This document shows, in pieces, positions 11,501 through 22,900 of a stretch of 64,000 bases of DNA. The first letter of the stretch is position 1. Each line of letters starts with the position of its first letter. Made by a program: the position numbers and the translations under genes. The notes below the pieces were generated by a model that was not told where the DNA came from, did not search any database, and worked only from the letters and a program-made list of their open reading frames with translations. This DNA comes from Eucalyptus grandis (Eukaryota; Streptophyta; Magnoliopsida; Myrtales; Myrtaceae), in NCBI RefSeq assembly GCF_016545825.1, contig NC_052616.1, positions 1,984,001-2,048,000 on the forward strand, in the 5' to 3' direction.

Positions 11501-12679
11501 AAGCAACCAAGAATGCTTGAACAAAATAACCAATTCCAGGCAACAAAGGAACTTGAGCATGTTGCCTTGAAGGTTCTAGAGCATGAGCAAACAAAGAATT
11601 CCTGAGTACATTGACAACCAAAAGCCCGAATACCAAACCAGAAACAACCAAGGCCATGGAATTCCCAAATTTGTCTATGGACTAATGGAAACAGTAGACA
11701 TTGATAACCAAAAGCCAAAACACCAAACAAGAAACAAACAAGCGCGTGGAATTCCTCGACATCGACTCACGGAACCAGCAGGCTGAATATCGTACATTAG
11801 TAACATCAGTTCAAGAGAAAAAGAAAAAGAAAACATAAATTTTAACGGCCAAACATCAAATCTAATCGCTTCAGATGAACCAATATCCAAACTTTTTCCC
11901 CCGAAAATCAGAACGCAAGCAAAGCTACCTCAAAAGCACTGAACAGCCAGGGATCGATGATTAACATACAAAACCAGTCCCGAAGCACCTACATCAATCA
12001 GCAGCACAAGGGGGAACTGATGAAATACCTCAGAATCGCCGCCGGCGATGGTCTCCCACATCTCCTTAACTTCCCCGTCATGATCCCTAGAACTTCTTCC
12101 CGGATAAATCGCGCCCTTCTTCGGAATCCCCGACTTCGTCCCGTGCTTCTTCTCCCCCTTGTGCCTCTTCTCCTTCTTCCCACTGCTACCTTCCTTCCCA
12201 CTCTTCCTCTTCAACCTCCTCTCCTCCGAGCTTTCCCCCGCAAAGTCCCCAGCTCCTCCGCCTAGAAAACCCTCGTCATCGTCCGCGAAGTCATCCAGGC
12301 CCAAGTCGCTGGCCTTACTGCCCCCGGCGCCTTTCTTAACCAACCTCTTCCTAGGCCTCGACTTCGACTCGGACTGATCCCGGTCGTACACGGGCGTCTG
12401 CGACCGGTCGCGGCCGGTCTTCCAGTCGTCCCCTCCGACGTCGTCCTCGAGGCCGTCGTCGAGGAAGTGATCGTGCAGCTGCCGCGGCGCGGGCGACTGC
12501 TCCCGATCCGACGGCATGTCGTCGAAGTCCATCAAGGGCTCGCCATCCTCGTCCCGGTACCTGGAACAAGAAACCCACAACGAATCCCCCGATTACCCAC
12601 TGAAATTGCCAGAGAAACAGGAAGAAAAAAAAGAAAACAATTAGGGTTCGGAACCGTACGGATCGTCTTCCTAGCCCAT
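8563..12679 (-). CDS. IWS1: IWS1/SPN1-like transcription elongation factor, right copy (complete, but stop at codon 3)
   Basis: Eleven coding exons with GT-AG introns: 12679-12660, 12560-12029, 11459-11340, 11126-10924, 10825-10696, 10590-10528, 10432-10355, 9606-9515, 9361-9296, 9213-9087, 8661-8563. They total 1530 nt, or 509 residues. The protein has an acidic/basic disordered N-terminus, then the TFIIS-N/LW-like core (about residues 225-410) with VTAEEDAELNRQGKPAINKL, LDHGVLTLLKNWLEPLPDGS, PIDLEQYDRREQLKKS and RPIFNKSTRFEDMRNL. It ends in the invariant-looking tail SVEGRGMTKYL. It acts with Spt6 and RNA polymerase II in nuclear elongation. Exon 5 must use the GTATGT donor (ending ACT GGT); the alternative two bases earlier shifts frame. 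Codon 3 is TAG where the left copy has TAC. Everything downstream is open, so initiation at Met17 (12532) would give a protein lacking the conserved first 16 residues. Either this copy is N-terminally trimmed or silenced, or the base is a sequencing error. Confidence 0.92.
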
Positions 12680-14195
12680 GCTGGCGACGGGTATCGGCGA
12701 TTCAGCTGGATTCAAAGGAGTAATCAAGAGGCGGCGGCGTATGGATCGTGCAGAGGCGGATTCGACAGGCTCCGATCGGATTCGATTCGACTGAATATCG
12801 CGACGGAGGCCGCTCCAGCTTCGCGACGACGAGACGGAGACTTCTGGTCGGATTTGCTTTCCTCGTTCATCTACGCGGTGTTTCGCGAGAAATCTCCTTC
12901 AAATATCACTGCCAGCCCCTCTTGCGAATTACGCTGGGTTAAATTTTCTAATGGGTTTGTGAATTTGAAAAAATTATCTTTTAGCATTCGAGAAATAATT
13001 TTAGAGGAAACTCATCTAAAAGCTTTCCCAGAAAGAAAAGAGAAGAAAGAAGTATAAAGCTGCCCGAAATATTCGGTCATTTCCCTATCCAAATGTTAAA
13101 AAAATACAAATTATTGAGTATTAGAATGTCTCCTATTTATGACTAGGATTTGACTCATGAGTTTTTGGAGAATACGGATTAACTTACTTTTTTTAAGTGC
13201 GTTCTTATGTATAATTTGTAAATCTTTTTATAAACGTAAAGTGATTTGTGGGGTTGGTTCAATTTTTTATATAGGCTTTCAACCTCTAAAACCTTTAAGA
13301 AAAATGCTGAAAGGTTTGGGAAATATTTTGAATATTGAAAACCCAATACTACTTACACCCAGTATTCTGAAATAGTATTTACGAAATGTTAATTAAGATT
13401 AAAATATTTTTTTCTTCCAAAACTGCCATCATCAATTTTTAGTTTTTCGATTTAATACCTCCTTGTGACTCTTCATTTTCGCAGAAAGGCAATCAGTGAA
13501 GCCCGATCTCGCCTGGGTCACGCGCCGATAGCTGCAGCAGGAGTCAAATCTGGCGGTTGTAGCCCTTTGTCAGCTCCAGTGAAGAGCTTGAGTTTTTTTA
13601 ATAAAAAAAATATAGTCAAAACCCATTATAAAAAAAATATTACTTAAACCCAAAATCCATTCGAAAATAGTTTTTATCAAACGCTATTTGTATTTCTCCA
13701 AAGAGATTTTGGGTACTAGTATTTGCATTAAACCCAAAGTCTATTTGCGAAGTTAAACCAAATTCACCCTGATAAAAGTATAACCGTATAGTCAAATTCC
13801 ACTAGTAATAAAAGAAAAGATCAAAATTTTCAATTAATTTAGTGTGGGAACGTAATATCCAAAAATTTAAAAAGTTTCATGAATTATTTTCAGAGAGAAA
13901 AACACAAAGTTTGGAATTAGTTTTCCACACACGACATTCCATGCAAAGTTTCAAGATCATTTGAATTCAAAAAGTGTGTCCCGACTATTTTTCTTACTTT
14001 CTTTAATCCCAATCGAGCATATTTCGATCTTTTTTCTTTCATCCCTTGAGACTTTTACAATACATGAATGTTGACGTGTGAATTCATGTATGAAATTTTT
14101 ATACCTCTTTTGATTTGGAATAATGTTTTAAATATGGTGGAAATAATGAAACATTTTTTGCATCTTATGAGTATGAACAAGCAAAGCCTTAAATT

Positions 14196-14230
14196 TTACC
14201 AAAAAAAAAAAACAAGCAAAGCCTTAAATT
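14196..14230 (+). repeat. Mini poly(A) insertion with 20-bp target duplication
   Basis: A 15-bp insert, ttaccaaaaaaaaaa (14196-14210), sits between two exact copies of aacaagcaaagccttaaatt (14176-14195 and 14211-14230). The left block at about 2726-2743 has the sequence once with no insert. A poly(A) end plus a 20-bp target duplication is the signature of target-primed reverse transcription. Confidence 0.7.
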
Positions 14231-14943
14231 CCCAAGGATGCCGAGGGAAGGCCGTTATTGTCGCATAATTCACAATAATGATCTCTTCTCCCATGGTAAA
14301 AAAAGTCCTAATCAAATACTAACTCAATTCTAAATTTTTAATTTGATCGACTTAGTTACATTTTAGTAATATAATATTTTCAATCAATTTTGACCGGTGA
14401 TTGCTAATGTAGATGTTGGCCTTTCTACGTGGAACAATCATGGGCCAATGCCAACATCAACATTTTTTACAACTTTCTAAAGTTTTTTACTTTTTAAAAA
14501 TTATAAAAAAAAATTTTCATCTCAAGTCGAGCCACAGTGAAAAAAAAAAAGTATAGAAAATTTATAAAAATTATAAAAAATTATACATGTAAGTATCAAC
14601 CATTCCACGTAAAGTTGTTAGTGTCCACATTAGTGATTATTGGTCAAAATGATCAGAAGGATTATGTTAGCAATCATATTAGTGTCCACATTAGTGATTG
14701 TCGGTCGAAATAGTTGAAAGAATTACATTGGTAAATCGTCAAAATAAAAATTTAAAATTAAATGAACATTCGGAAAAATAGGTTCAAAATTTTTTTAGTA
14801 TTTTTCTTGACTACCCAAAATCACAAGAAATATTATTGTAATCAAAAGAGCGATGACGTAGCATAATCGGCTGATTATTATTGTCCATGCACCATGAATC
14901 TTGTATTACTTGGCATGTGTTTTGTGATGCTCTTATTTTAAAG

Positions 14944-16414
14944 GGGTTAATACCCTAAAAAATCTCAAATTGGTACACCTGTGACAAATTTACCACAAAC
15001 TATTTTTTTGACCACCAAAAACCCCAAATTGATACATATGTGACAAATCTACCATCCGTTAGCTTCCGTTCAATTTTTCCGTTAATTTTGCTAACGTGGT
15101 TGCTGACGTGGCAAGCCATGTGAAAATTCATAAGTTTAATACCATTAAAAACCCCAAACTAGTATATTTATGACAAATTTACCCCAAACCTGGTATATTT
15201 ATGACAAATTTACCCCAAGCTGATATATTTACGACAAATTTACTCTAATTAATTTTCGATCATAAAAACCTAAATTGGTAGACGTGCGGCACATTTACCA
15301 TCTTTCAATTTTCCCAAATTTGACTGAGTTGTGATGTATAATCAATTTTATTTTCCGGATTACTCTAACATTGCCTCCATATCATTAATACTTAATTTTT
15401 TTTCTTTTTATTGGAATCATTATTAGAGAATATTCAAATACTACCAAATGTGCACTTCATTCTTGTGCCGAGAGGATGCCCATTAACTAAAAGATGGACA
15501 GATCGCTTGCGCACATATACAAAAGAAGTGCACATATTGTGATTGCTTCACTCGTTTTTTGTTTGTGACAAACTTGGCTTTATGTTTATATGTCTCAGCC
15601 CCACATGGTTTACTACTTGTCCGCAATCTGTTTGTACGCTTACATATCACTCTTACTTTGCTGGTCCTTATTAGCGTTATGTAGTCTTTCCTACCTTGAA
15701 TCGTAAGTGTCAAAATTTTAATATGGAACTTGCATGTGAATGGTATGAGTGACTCGTACATCACATGCTCGTTGAAATGCCGGAACCAAAATCACTTATG
15801 TTTGTCGTTAATTTCAGGTGTGCTTTGAGTGTGATTCTTTGTATTTGTGCACAAGCAATCTGTCCATCTTTTAGTTAATGGGCATCTTCCCAGCACAAGA
15901 ATGAAGTGCACATTTGGTAGCCTTTGAATAGTTTTATAATAATGATTCCAATAAAAAAAAATCAAGTATTAATGATATGAAGGCAATGTTGGAGTAATCC
16001 GGAAAATAAAATTGATTGGACATCACAACTCAGTCAAATTTGGGAAAATTGAAAGATGGTAAATGTGCCGCTAGTGTACCAATTTAGGTTTTTTATGATA
16101 AAAAAACTTAATTTAGAGTAAATTTGTCGTAAATATATCAGCTTTTGGTAAATTTGTCATAAATATATCAGTTTGAGGTAAATTTATCATAAATATACCA
16201 ATTTTGGGTTTTTAATGGTATTAAACTTATGAATTTCCACATGACTTGCCACGTTAGCAACCACGTCAGCAAAATTAACGGAAAAATCGAACGGAAGCTA
16301 ATGGAGGGTAGATCTGTCACATATGTACCAGTTGGGGTTTTTGTGGTCAAAAAAATAGTTTGGGGTAAATTTGACACAGGTGTACCAGTTTGGGGTTTTT
16401 TAAGATATTAACCC
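14944..16414. mobile_element. Non-autonomous Mutator-like element with about 575-bp terminal inverted repeats
   Basis: A 1471-bp insertion present only in the right block. It starts gggttaatacc and ends as its inverse (ggttttttaagatattaaccc, near-inverse). The arms 14944-15525 and 15841-16414 are inverted copies of each other almost throughout. A unique core of about 315 bp (15526-15840) lies between them. It is flanked by an exact 10-bp target duplication, tattttaaag (14934-14943 and 16415-16424). The left block carries the undisturbed empty site at 3420-3429. Long TIRs with a 9-11 bp duplication are typical of the Mutator superfamily. The core has only short reading frames and no transposase, so the element must be mobilised in trans. 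The arms contain serial 'acaaatttacc' motifs about 30-40 bp apart. Confidence 0.85.
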
Positions 16415-16458
16415 TATTTTAAAGTGACTTGTTATATCATGTGCAATAAAATAACGTT

Positions 16459-17251
16459 TGAAAAATTTCAAATAAGAGCAAAAAATGCATGATTTTCTCA
16501 AATAATGATAAGAAATGAATCTTATTTCAAATAAAAATTTAAAGTGCCGTCATTTTTTCAAATGACCTAAACTTGATATTATTTCAAATAAGGGTTTGGA
16601 GTAGTTATATTAGTTTGAAAAAATGCTTTGACCTCACCAATTGCGGAGGGCATTTTTGTCTTTTAATTTTTTATATATTTTTCTCTTTTTTTCCCTTTTC
16701 TATTCCCCCCCCCAAAAAAAGCAAATTCATGGAAAAAGAAAACGGATAAAACTTAAAAAGGAAAACTGGACAAGCCATTTGCCCATAGCGATCGCCCCCA
16801 TTGCTAGTAGATTGGCAACGATGGTTTGGCAAGCCCTCTTTTGATTCTAGCAAGGGCCTACTCGACCTTGCCTTTGGTATGCGAGGGTCCGTGAGGGTCG
16901 TGAACCCTCGCTAAGGCATCAACAGCCAACCATCACCGCCTCCCCATCAGTGATAGGGCGGTGGACATAGGTGGGAAGGGCTAGCCTCGTATTTCTTTTT
17001 TTTTAAGTCATCAAAACTTTAATTTTATTTAACCAAAATTTATGTTAAAATTGTTTTTGGATGAAAATGCCCTCAATCGATTGGAATTTTTAGTTGGACG
17101 ATGATGTTAGGCCCTTATTTGCAATAACCATAGCTATTTTAGACTCTTATTTGAGATTGATATGGCAATTCTAAGCCCTATTTGAAACAATGTTTACTTC
17201 AAGCCATTATTTGAGAAAATGAGAATTTCATACCTTTATATGGAATTTTCC
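16459..17251. mobile_element. Mutator-like MITE, family B, right-block copy
   Basis: The counterpart of 3464-4249. Left flank aaataacgtt (16449-16458) and right flank taataacttt (17252-17261) agree at 8 of 10 positions, consistent with a decayed target duplication. Arms carry repeated 'tttcaaataa' motifs; the core (about 16770-17000) is GC-rich with gcaagccctcttttgattct. Confidence 0.6.
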
Positions 17252-17482
17252 TAATAACTTTTATAGTGAAATCATTGGGTAACAAAATAGCTACGTGAAA
17301 CCATTCCCAACTAGGTATAAGCATGATCTGGATGGGCAATTCTTGCCATAGAACTGGGAACCACTCATACAAAGCCGATTTCAAAAAATTGGAGCTGGGA
17401 AACACCTATTGGCTCCATGGACCCACCTAAAAACTGGACCGCCAGTTTGATCAAGCTTCTTGCACTCAATGCAACATTTTTT

Positions 17483-17531
17483 AACAAACCAAGTAAAGCA
17501 AAAAAAAAAAAAAAAACAAACCAAGTAAAGC
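17483..17531. repeat. Poly(A) insertion with 17-bp target duplication
   Basis: aacaaaccaagtaaagc occurs at 17483-17499 and again at 17515-17531, separated by a pure A run. The left block has the sequence once (with one extra base) at about 4474-4490. This is a second case of a near-empty poly(A) insertion, although replication slippage is harder to exclude here because the insert is only A. Confidence 0.5.
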
Positions 17532-17905
17532 AAAAAAAACAAAATACTTCCTTATTTTTAGTTATGAAATCAGTAAACAGATTTGATTCATATTAAAAAT
17601 CGAGAGCTAAGCTGTAAGCGTTGAGCTTGAGATAGAAAGACAATTTAAATGAGGTAAGAATGAGATGAGACAACCACTTAGTCAACGGGTATTAAACTTT
17701 AGAGATTTAAGGGTTTTAATTTTTCTTAATTTGTTTGTTCAGAAATTTTTCTCAAGAATTAGATATATATTATTGATTTGGTTTCGGTGAGCGAGTCCAC
17801 ATCTACAATTGGGAACCGGCGATTTGAGTAGTTATCGGTTTTTTTGTACACCTCAGGAAGGGAAAAAAAGATATGCAAATAATTATGTGTCAAGCATATA
17901 AAACC

Positions 17906-17959
17906 GATGCTCATCATGTTTTTTTTTTTTTTTTTTTGGTCTGTGATGCTCATCATGTT
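17906..17959 (-). repeat. Mini poly(A) insertion (antisense) with 15-bp target duplication
   Basis: gatgctcatcatgtt occurs at 17906-17920 and 17945-17959. Between them are 24 bp which, on the minus strand, read acagacc followed by 17 A. The left block has the target once, without insert, at about 4884-4898. The bases just before the poly(A), ACC, are the same as in the 14196 insertion. Confidence 0.7.
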
Positions 17960-18320
17960 ACAACTCACTTACATTGCAATTTGCAATGAACAAATTAACC
18001 ACAATTAATAAATTAATACTCAAAGCCACCATTCAATCCCAAATTGACCAATCTCACAAATTACCTATTGCGAAATATAAACTAATATTTTTCAATCTTT
18101 TCAATTGTAGATCATCCGTGTATTTTTTTTTTCCGAATAATTCCATCACCAGGACTTACTATTAGATTCATCATTGATGCAAAGCATATTTTGGATATCT
18201 ACCTTTTTACCGATATGCGAAATAGTCAAATTATAAAACAAATCCCAACAATACACGTCGCTTACCCTACTCGAAAGTGTTTGATAATAATCCTTATTTT
18301 CAACAAGACCTTAAAAAAAG

Positions 18321-18942
18321 AGAAAATTCTAAATAAGGACATTAAGTGCTATGATTTTCTCAAATGAAAGCATGAAATAGACCCTGATTTAAATAAAAGT
18401 CCGAAGCATCCATATTGGTCATAGAGAAGGGTTTGAACTCGCCGATTGTGATGGCCAATTTCATCTTTCTAAATTTTGTAATTTTTTCTTTATTTTTTCC
18501 ATTTTTTTAATTTTTCATAAAAAACAAAAAAAACTTTTAAAAAAGGAAAACACAAGCGAGAGGGCTCGCCCCATCGTCGATGGGGCAATAGTGATGGCCG
18601 GTGAGGTTGCTGGTGCTTGAGCTAGGGTCGCTGGCCCTCACCCAGTGTCCCCTCCCGCATGTGTTTTTCTTTTTTCTTTTCAAGTTTTATTTTGAAAATT
18701 TTTTCTAATCTAATTCAATTTAAATTTAACTTATGTTTAGATAAAAATATCTCCGATTGATTGTATCATTTTGTCGATCGATGAGCCCGTAAAATTAGGT
18801 TCTTATTTGAAATAATTATAATTATTTTAAGTCATTATTTGAAATTAATATGATTACTTTCTCTTATTTATTTGAAATAATATTTACTATATATCTTTAT
18901 TTGAGGAAATGAGAATACTTTATATCTTTATTTGAAATTTTC
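18321..18942. mobile_element. Mutator-like MITE, family B, second right-block copy
   Basis: The counterpart of 5261-5893. The left end agaaaattctaaataagg is inverted at the right end (...tttgaaattttc). It is flanked by ttaaaaaaag (18311-18320) and ttaaaaaaaag (18943-18953), the clearest target duplication for this family in the window. The GC-rich core lies at about 18560-18660. Confidence 0.6.
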
Positions 18943-19057
18943 TTAAAAAAAAGGGCGTGTAAAGGAAAAAAAATAGAAAACGAGACGGCTGGCCGTTACT
19001 GTCGTTAACTTTGGCGTTTCCGTCGACGGGGATAACAGTTTGCTGCGATGGGGAGCA

Positions 19058-19063
19058 CACGTG
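19058..19063. promoter_or_regulatory. G-box (CACGTG) in the shared upstream region of IWS1 and the bZIP gene
   Basis: A perfect CACGTG in the context agcacacgtggag, 930 bp before the bZIP start codon. It is probably only tens of bases from the bZIP transcription start, because the leader appears to contain an intron. The downstream gene itself encodes a G-box-binding bZIP, so self-regulation is possible but only inferred. The flanking stretch 18970-19085 is conserved between the two duplicate blocks. Confidence 0.45.
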
Positions 19064-19089
19064 GAGAAAACGAGGGTCGTGTTTGACTA

Positions 19090-19987
19090 GAAGAGGAAGG
19101 AAGAAGCAGCGCAGGGACAACATGGGAATTCGAGATTCCCACCGGGTGCAAAACCGGCATAGAATTTCCCCAAGCAGGACAGCAGAACCGTACGTCCCCC
19201 CATAGAATCCACCTCCGTGAACCCCCAAATGCTCTTAACCCCAAGGGACGCCCAAACCCTAATTGCCCTTTTTTGATCCCGTCCTTCCCCCAATTCGCCC
19301 CCTTTTCGCCTCGAATTATCCGAACGCCCCCCCAATTTCCCGTACCCTCCGCCGGAATCCCGCCGGGCTCGAGCTGATTCCGCGGCCTCGGCGGCCGAGC
19401 TGCTCCCTTGCGAATTTCGCTTGATCGATTCGCGATCACTCCTCCATCAGTGAAGCAGAGGGGCATTTCTTGGCGTTCTTTCGATCGGTGAGTCGATTTC
19501 CGTGCTCACCCGTTGGTGTGCGGATTGCGTTTGAAGTCTGCGTTCGGAATGTTGCGTTTCGGGGCGCGGAGTTTGCCCATTTTCGGTCTCTATTGCGCTG
19601 CATGCGCATCTCTCTAATCTCTTTATCCGGGCTTGTAGCCGCGTGTTGATTTTCGAAGTTTCAATTGCTGGAATAACGGGTGAGCGGCAACGGAATCGGA
19701 AGTTTGGAGTTTTGGGGTTGTCGATTGTTTAGGATTTAAACGAGAGAGCTAAGTTTGTTTTTTTTTTTTTATCAGCTGGAAGCTAATGCAGCCGATTTGG
19801 TTTATTGGTGATAACTCTTTTAATTTGCATTTAGTGCAATCTCGAGATATTGGGCTTCTGAAATTGTTGGTTGAAGTTTGCGTTTTTAAAGACGGTGCTC
19901 ATTTGCTGGGTATGTAGTAACTTGCAATGTTGGATGCTTTTAGAACAGGATGCTTTGAGGAATTTGTGGAGTGAGCGGGGTAGAAAC
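19090..19987 (+). promoter_or_regulatory. Likely 5' leader of the bZIP gene with a leader intron
   Basis: The stretch 19090-19488 changes to GC-richer sequence and ends in ttctttcgatcg followed by a consensus donor GTGAGT (19489). The intron would continue through T-rich DNA to an acceptor shortly before the ATG at 19988. A long 5' leader interrupted by an intron is common in plant G-group bZIP genes. The exact transcription start and acceptor cannot be fixed from sequence alone. Confidence 0.45.
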
Positions 19988-22900
19988 ATGGGTAGCAGTG
20001 AGACTGAAAAATCTGCAAAGGAGAAAGAGACGAAGGGGCCACCTCCTACTACCCTGGTACACTTTCGCTTTATCTGCTCAGTTTATCAGTTTTATTGAGG
20101 TTTTCCTCTAAAAGTGAAACTTTTGAATTGAGTTTGCATTTTCGCCTTTGGTTTTTAATGTTCAGGAGCAATCATCAACCGCTAGTGCCAACCCAGTTAC
20201 TCCAGATTGGTCTGGTTTTCAGGTGTACTTGCGGGAAACTGTTGCCAATTAGTGTAATTTGATACCCATAGGTGGATTTCCGAATTCTCACATGATTGTT
20301 GTCTGTCAAACAGGCATATTCTCCTATTCCTCCACATGGGTTTTTGGCATCAAGTCCCCATGCTCAACCATATATGTGGGGCGTTCAGGTTTGTCAAATT
20401 CATGCTACTTATGCTTCTAAAAATTTTAAGTTGTGATAGACCCCACTACTTGGCAATATTGTTCTAGGGACTTCATCTTTCATTAGAATTCACAGAGTTG
20501 GTGCCCAATATGATCTAATACTCAGATTTGCATAAATTTCGTTATTCTGCAATTCAGTAAAGTAAATTGGCTCATTAGTTAAGGCATTTAAAGTCATTTT
20601 GACTTTTAATATGAGATACATAGTAGGTACTTTAAGTGTTATGTTAAGATATAAAATATAATCCACTCCAGCCTTTAACAGAAGCTTTTAAAATTAAATT
20701 GTAGGATACTCAATTTTATCCTAATATGGGAGTGCAAGATCTCTATTATGCCAATTTATAGGATTCTCTTCTTTATATGTATTGGCGCAGTGTCTCAACT
20801 ATTGTTTTACCCACATGTATCAGGCTTGCGTATTTTACTTCATTATCCTTTTAACAGCATATGTGCTTTTTTTTTTTTTTTTTTTTTTGGGGGGGGTTGT
20901 TAGATACAAAGTACAATTTTCATTGTTCTCTAACAACTTAAGCTTTTAGGTAAACGCTTACACACTTAACTTTGACAGTTAGAAAATGAAGAATATGGCA
21001 TCCTTTTGGGCACTTATCTATTTGTACCGATAAATAGTGATAACAGTTTTGCACTTGGTCTTCAAGAGAGCTTTACTTGAAAATCTCCCCATGCGATTAT
21101 GTCTGTTGTCACAAATGGAAGATGGCTTGTTTCGCTAAGTTCTCTAAGCCACAGATTACATTATACATCATGAAATAGTTGGGCTGTAATTGGCTGGTTA
21201 TAGTCAGTACATGATAATCTTTGTCTAATCTCATAGGAGGGGCCAGAATATTTGAATATATTTAGCAAACTTATAGTCAAAATGCTTGGTGGAACTGAAA
21301 ATTACAAGGAAGAGACGGTTTTATTGATGGTTTGTAAGGAGAGGTGTAGTTGATGGATTTTGGAAGTGGTGACTCATTCTCTCTTTTGACATGCATTCAA
21401 TTTGTTGTTCAGTGTGTCATATACTTTGGGTGTCTTGTCTAGAACTAGAGTTAATAGCAGTTGTTTTGCCAATGGAATGCGATTCATATGAATTTGGTAA
21501 CTGTTTGAAGTTCTCCATGCTTTAGTTGGACATTTTTGATTTTCAGCCCTTGTCTCCGTTTATGTGCTTCTGACCCACAGACTAGATGCTAGATGAGGCT
21601 TATTTCATTGCTTTGGTGTTGTCTCAGCTGACATGCATGCACTAATAATCCTCACAGTGTAGTCTTGTAGATGTTCTTTTTTTAATACTTTGGTCCTTTA
21701 TTCAAGCCCAATACATTGTTTAATGTTGTTATTAGAGCCCTAACATTAGCCCTTGATGCAGCATATTATGCCTCCTTACGGCACCCCTCCGCATCCCTAC
21801 GTTGCAATGTATCCCCATGGTGGCATATATGCGCACCCATCTATGCCCCCGGTACTTTCACATCCATTACTCTGCATATGTTATCTTCATCGAGCTCTAG
21901 TGCCACTGACTACAATCCCCTATCTTATTCAACAGGGATCTTATCCTTTTAGTCCCTTTGCCATGCCTTCTCCAAATGGGATTGCTGAGGTTTCCATGAG
22001 TTTCCTGGACAATTTCTTGCTAACTATCTGTCACTTTGGAAGTCTCAACTCACGATCACGCATGTTTGCAGGGAAGTACAACTGGGGAAGCTGATGGTAA
22101 GCCGACTGAAGTGAAAGAAAAATTGCCTATCAAAAGATCGAAAGGAAGCCTGGGGAGTCTGAGTATGATTACAGGAAAAAACAATGAGCTTGCCAAAACA
22201 TCTGGAGCATCTGCTAATGGTGCTTATTCAAAAAGGTAGAGTGCCCTTTGTAGTTATCATATGCATACGGTAATGTCAGCAAGGATGACTAAAGGCTTCT
22301 CCTTTTGTGAGGTTGCTTTCCTTTTTAAGTTGTAAATTATGAAGATATCTGACTTGAAAAGCTTTGTTGAATTATTTGGAGAAGATTGACTTTTATCTCC
22401 CATTATCATGAAGATCTCTGTTTTGTTATATGTTCACGGTAGTATGTAGTGAATGGATGTGGTGCAGAGTGTTATGGCATACCTATCAGAATGTGGTTTC
22501 TTTCTAGATTTTTTTCACTGTGGTTTATTGATGGCATGAGTTTAATCGTTTCTGTATTTACCTGACATGAATGTTGCACCATTTTGTTTGGAAACACTTC
22601 TGCTGATATTGGACTTTATATGCAGTGCTGAGAGTGGAAGTGAAGGTTCAAGTGAAGGAAGCGATGATAATTCTCAGAACGTGAGTGCCATGATCATTTT
22701 TGCTCCCCAAGGGATTTTATCTAACTATAGGAAATTTACAATTAGGCATCCATCAGCAATGTCCATTGGTGCATACTTGATGAATTAGTAATTACTGTCC
22801 AGTTAGTTTGTTGTGATCAGTTGTAACATATGAGTTTTGCACTGCTCCAGCCAAATGGATTGCATAAGCTGAGGTATGACATCTTGGACATAGGAACACA

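Larger units (their letters stand above)
11536..19085. repeat. Right block of the tandem segmental duplication (portion matching the left block)
   Basis: This is the counterpart of 1-6041: IWS1 intron 2, exons 2 and 1, then the upstream spacer. The full right unit probably spans 6042-19085 (about 13.0 kb), because the SET-domain fragment at its left end looks broken exactly at the junction. Outside the IWS1 exons the spacer 12680-19085 is AT-rich, carries the transposon insertions listed separately, and has no gene I can support. The right boundary is ...gtcgtgtttg/actag, a few tens of bases upstream of the likely bZIP transcription start. Confidence 0.92.

Noticed and set aside
14944..16414. 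Whether the regularly spaced 'acaaatttacc' motifs are a CRISPR-like or satellite array
   Set aside because: Spacing and spacers are irregular, the motifs are mirrored in the two inverted arms, and the host is a plant. They are internal sequence of a transposable element.
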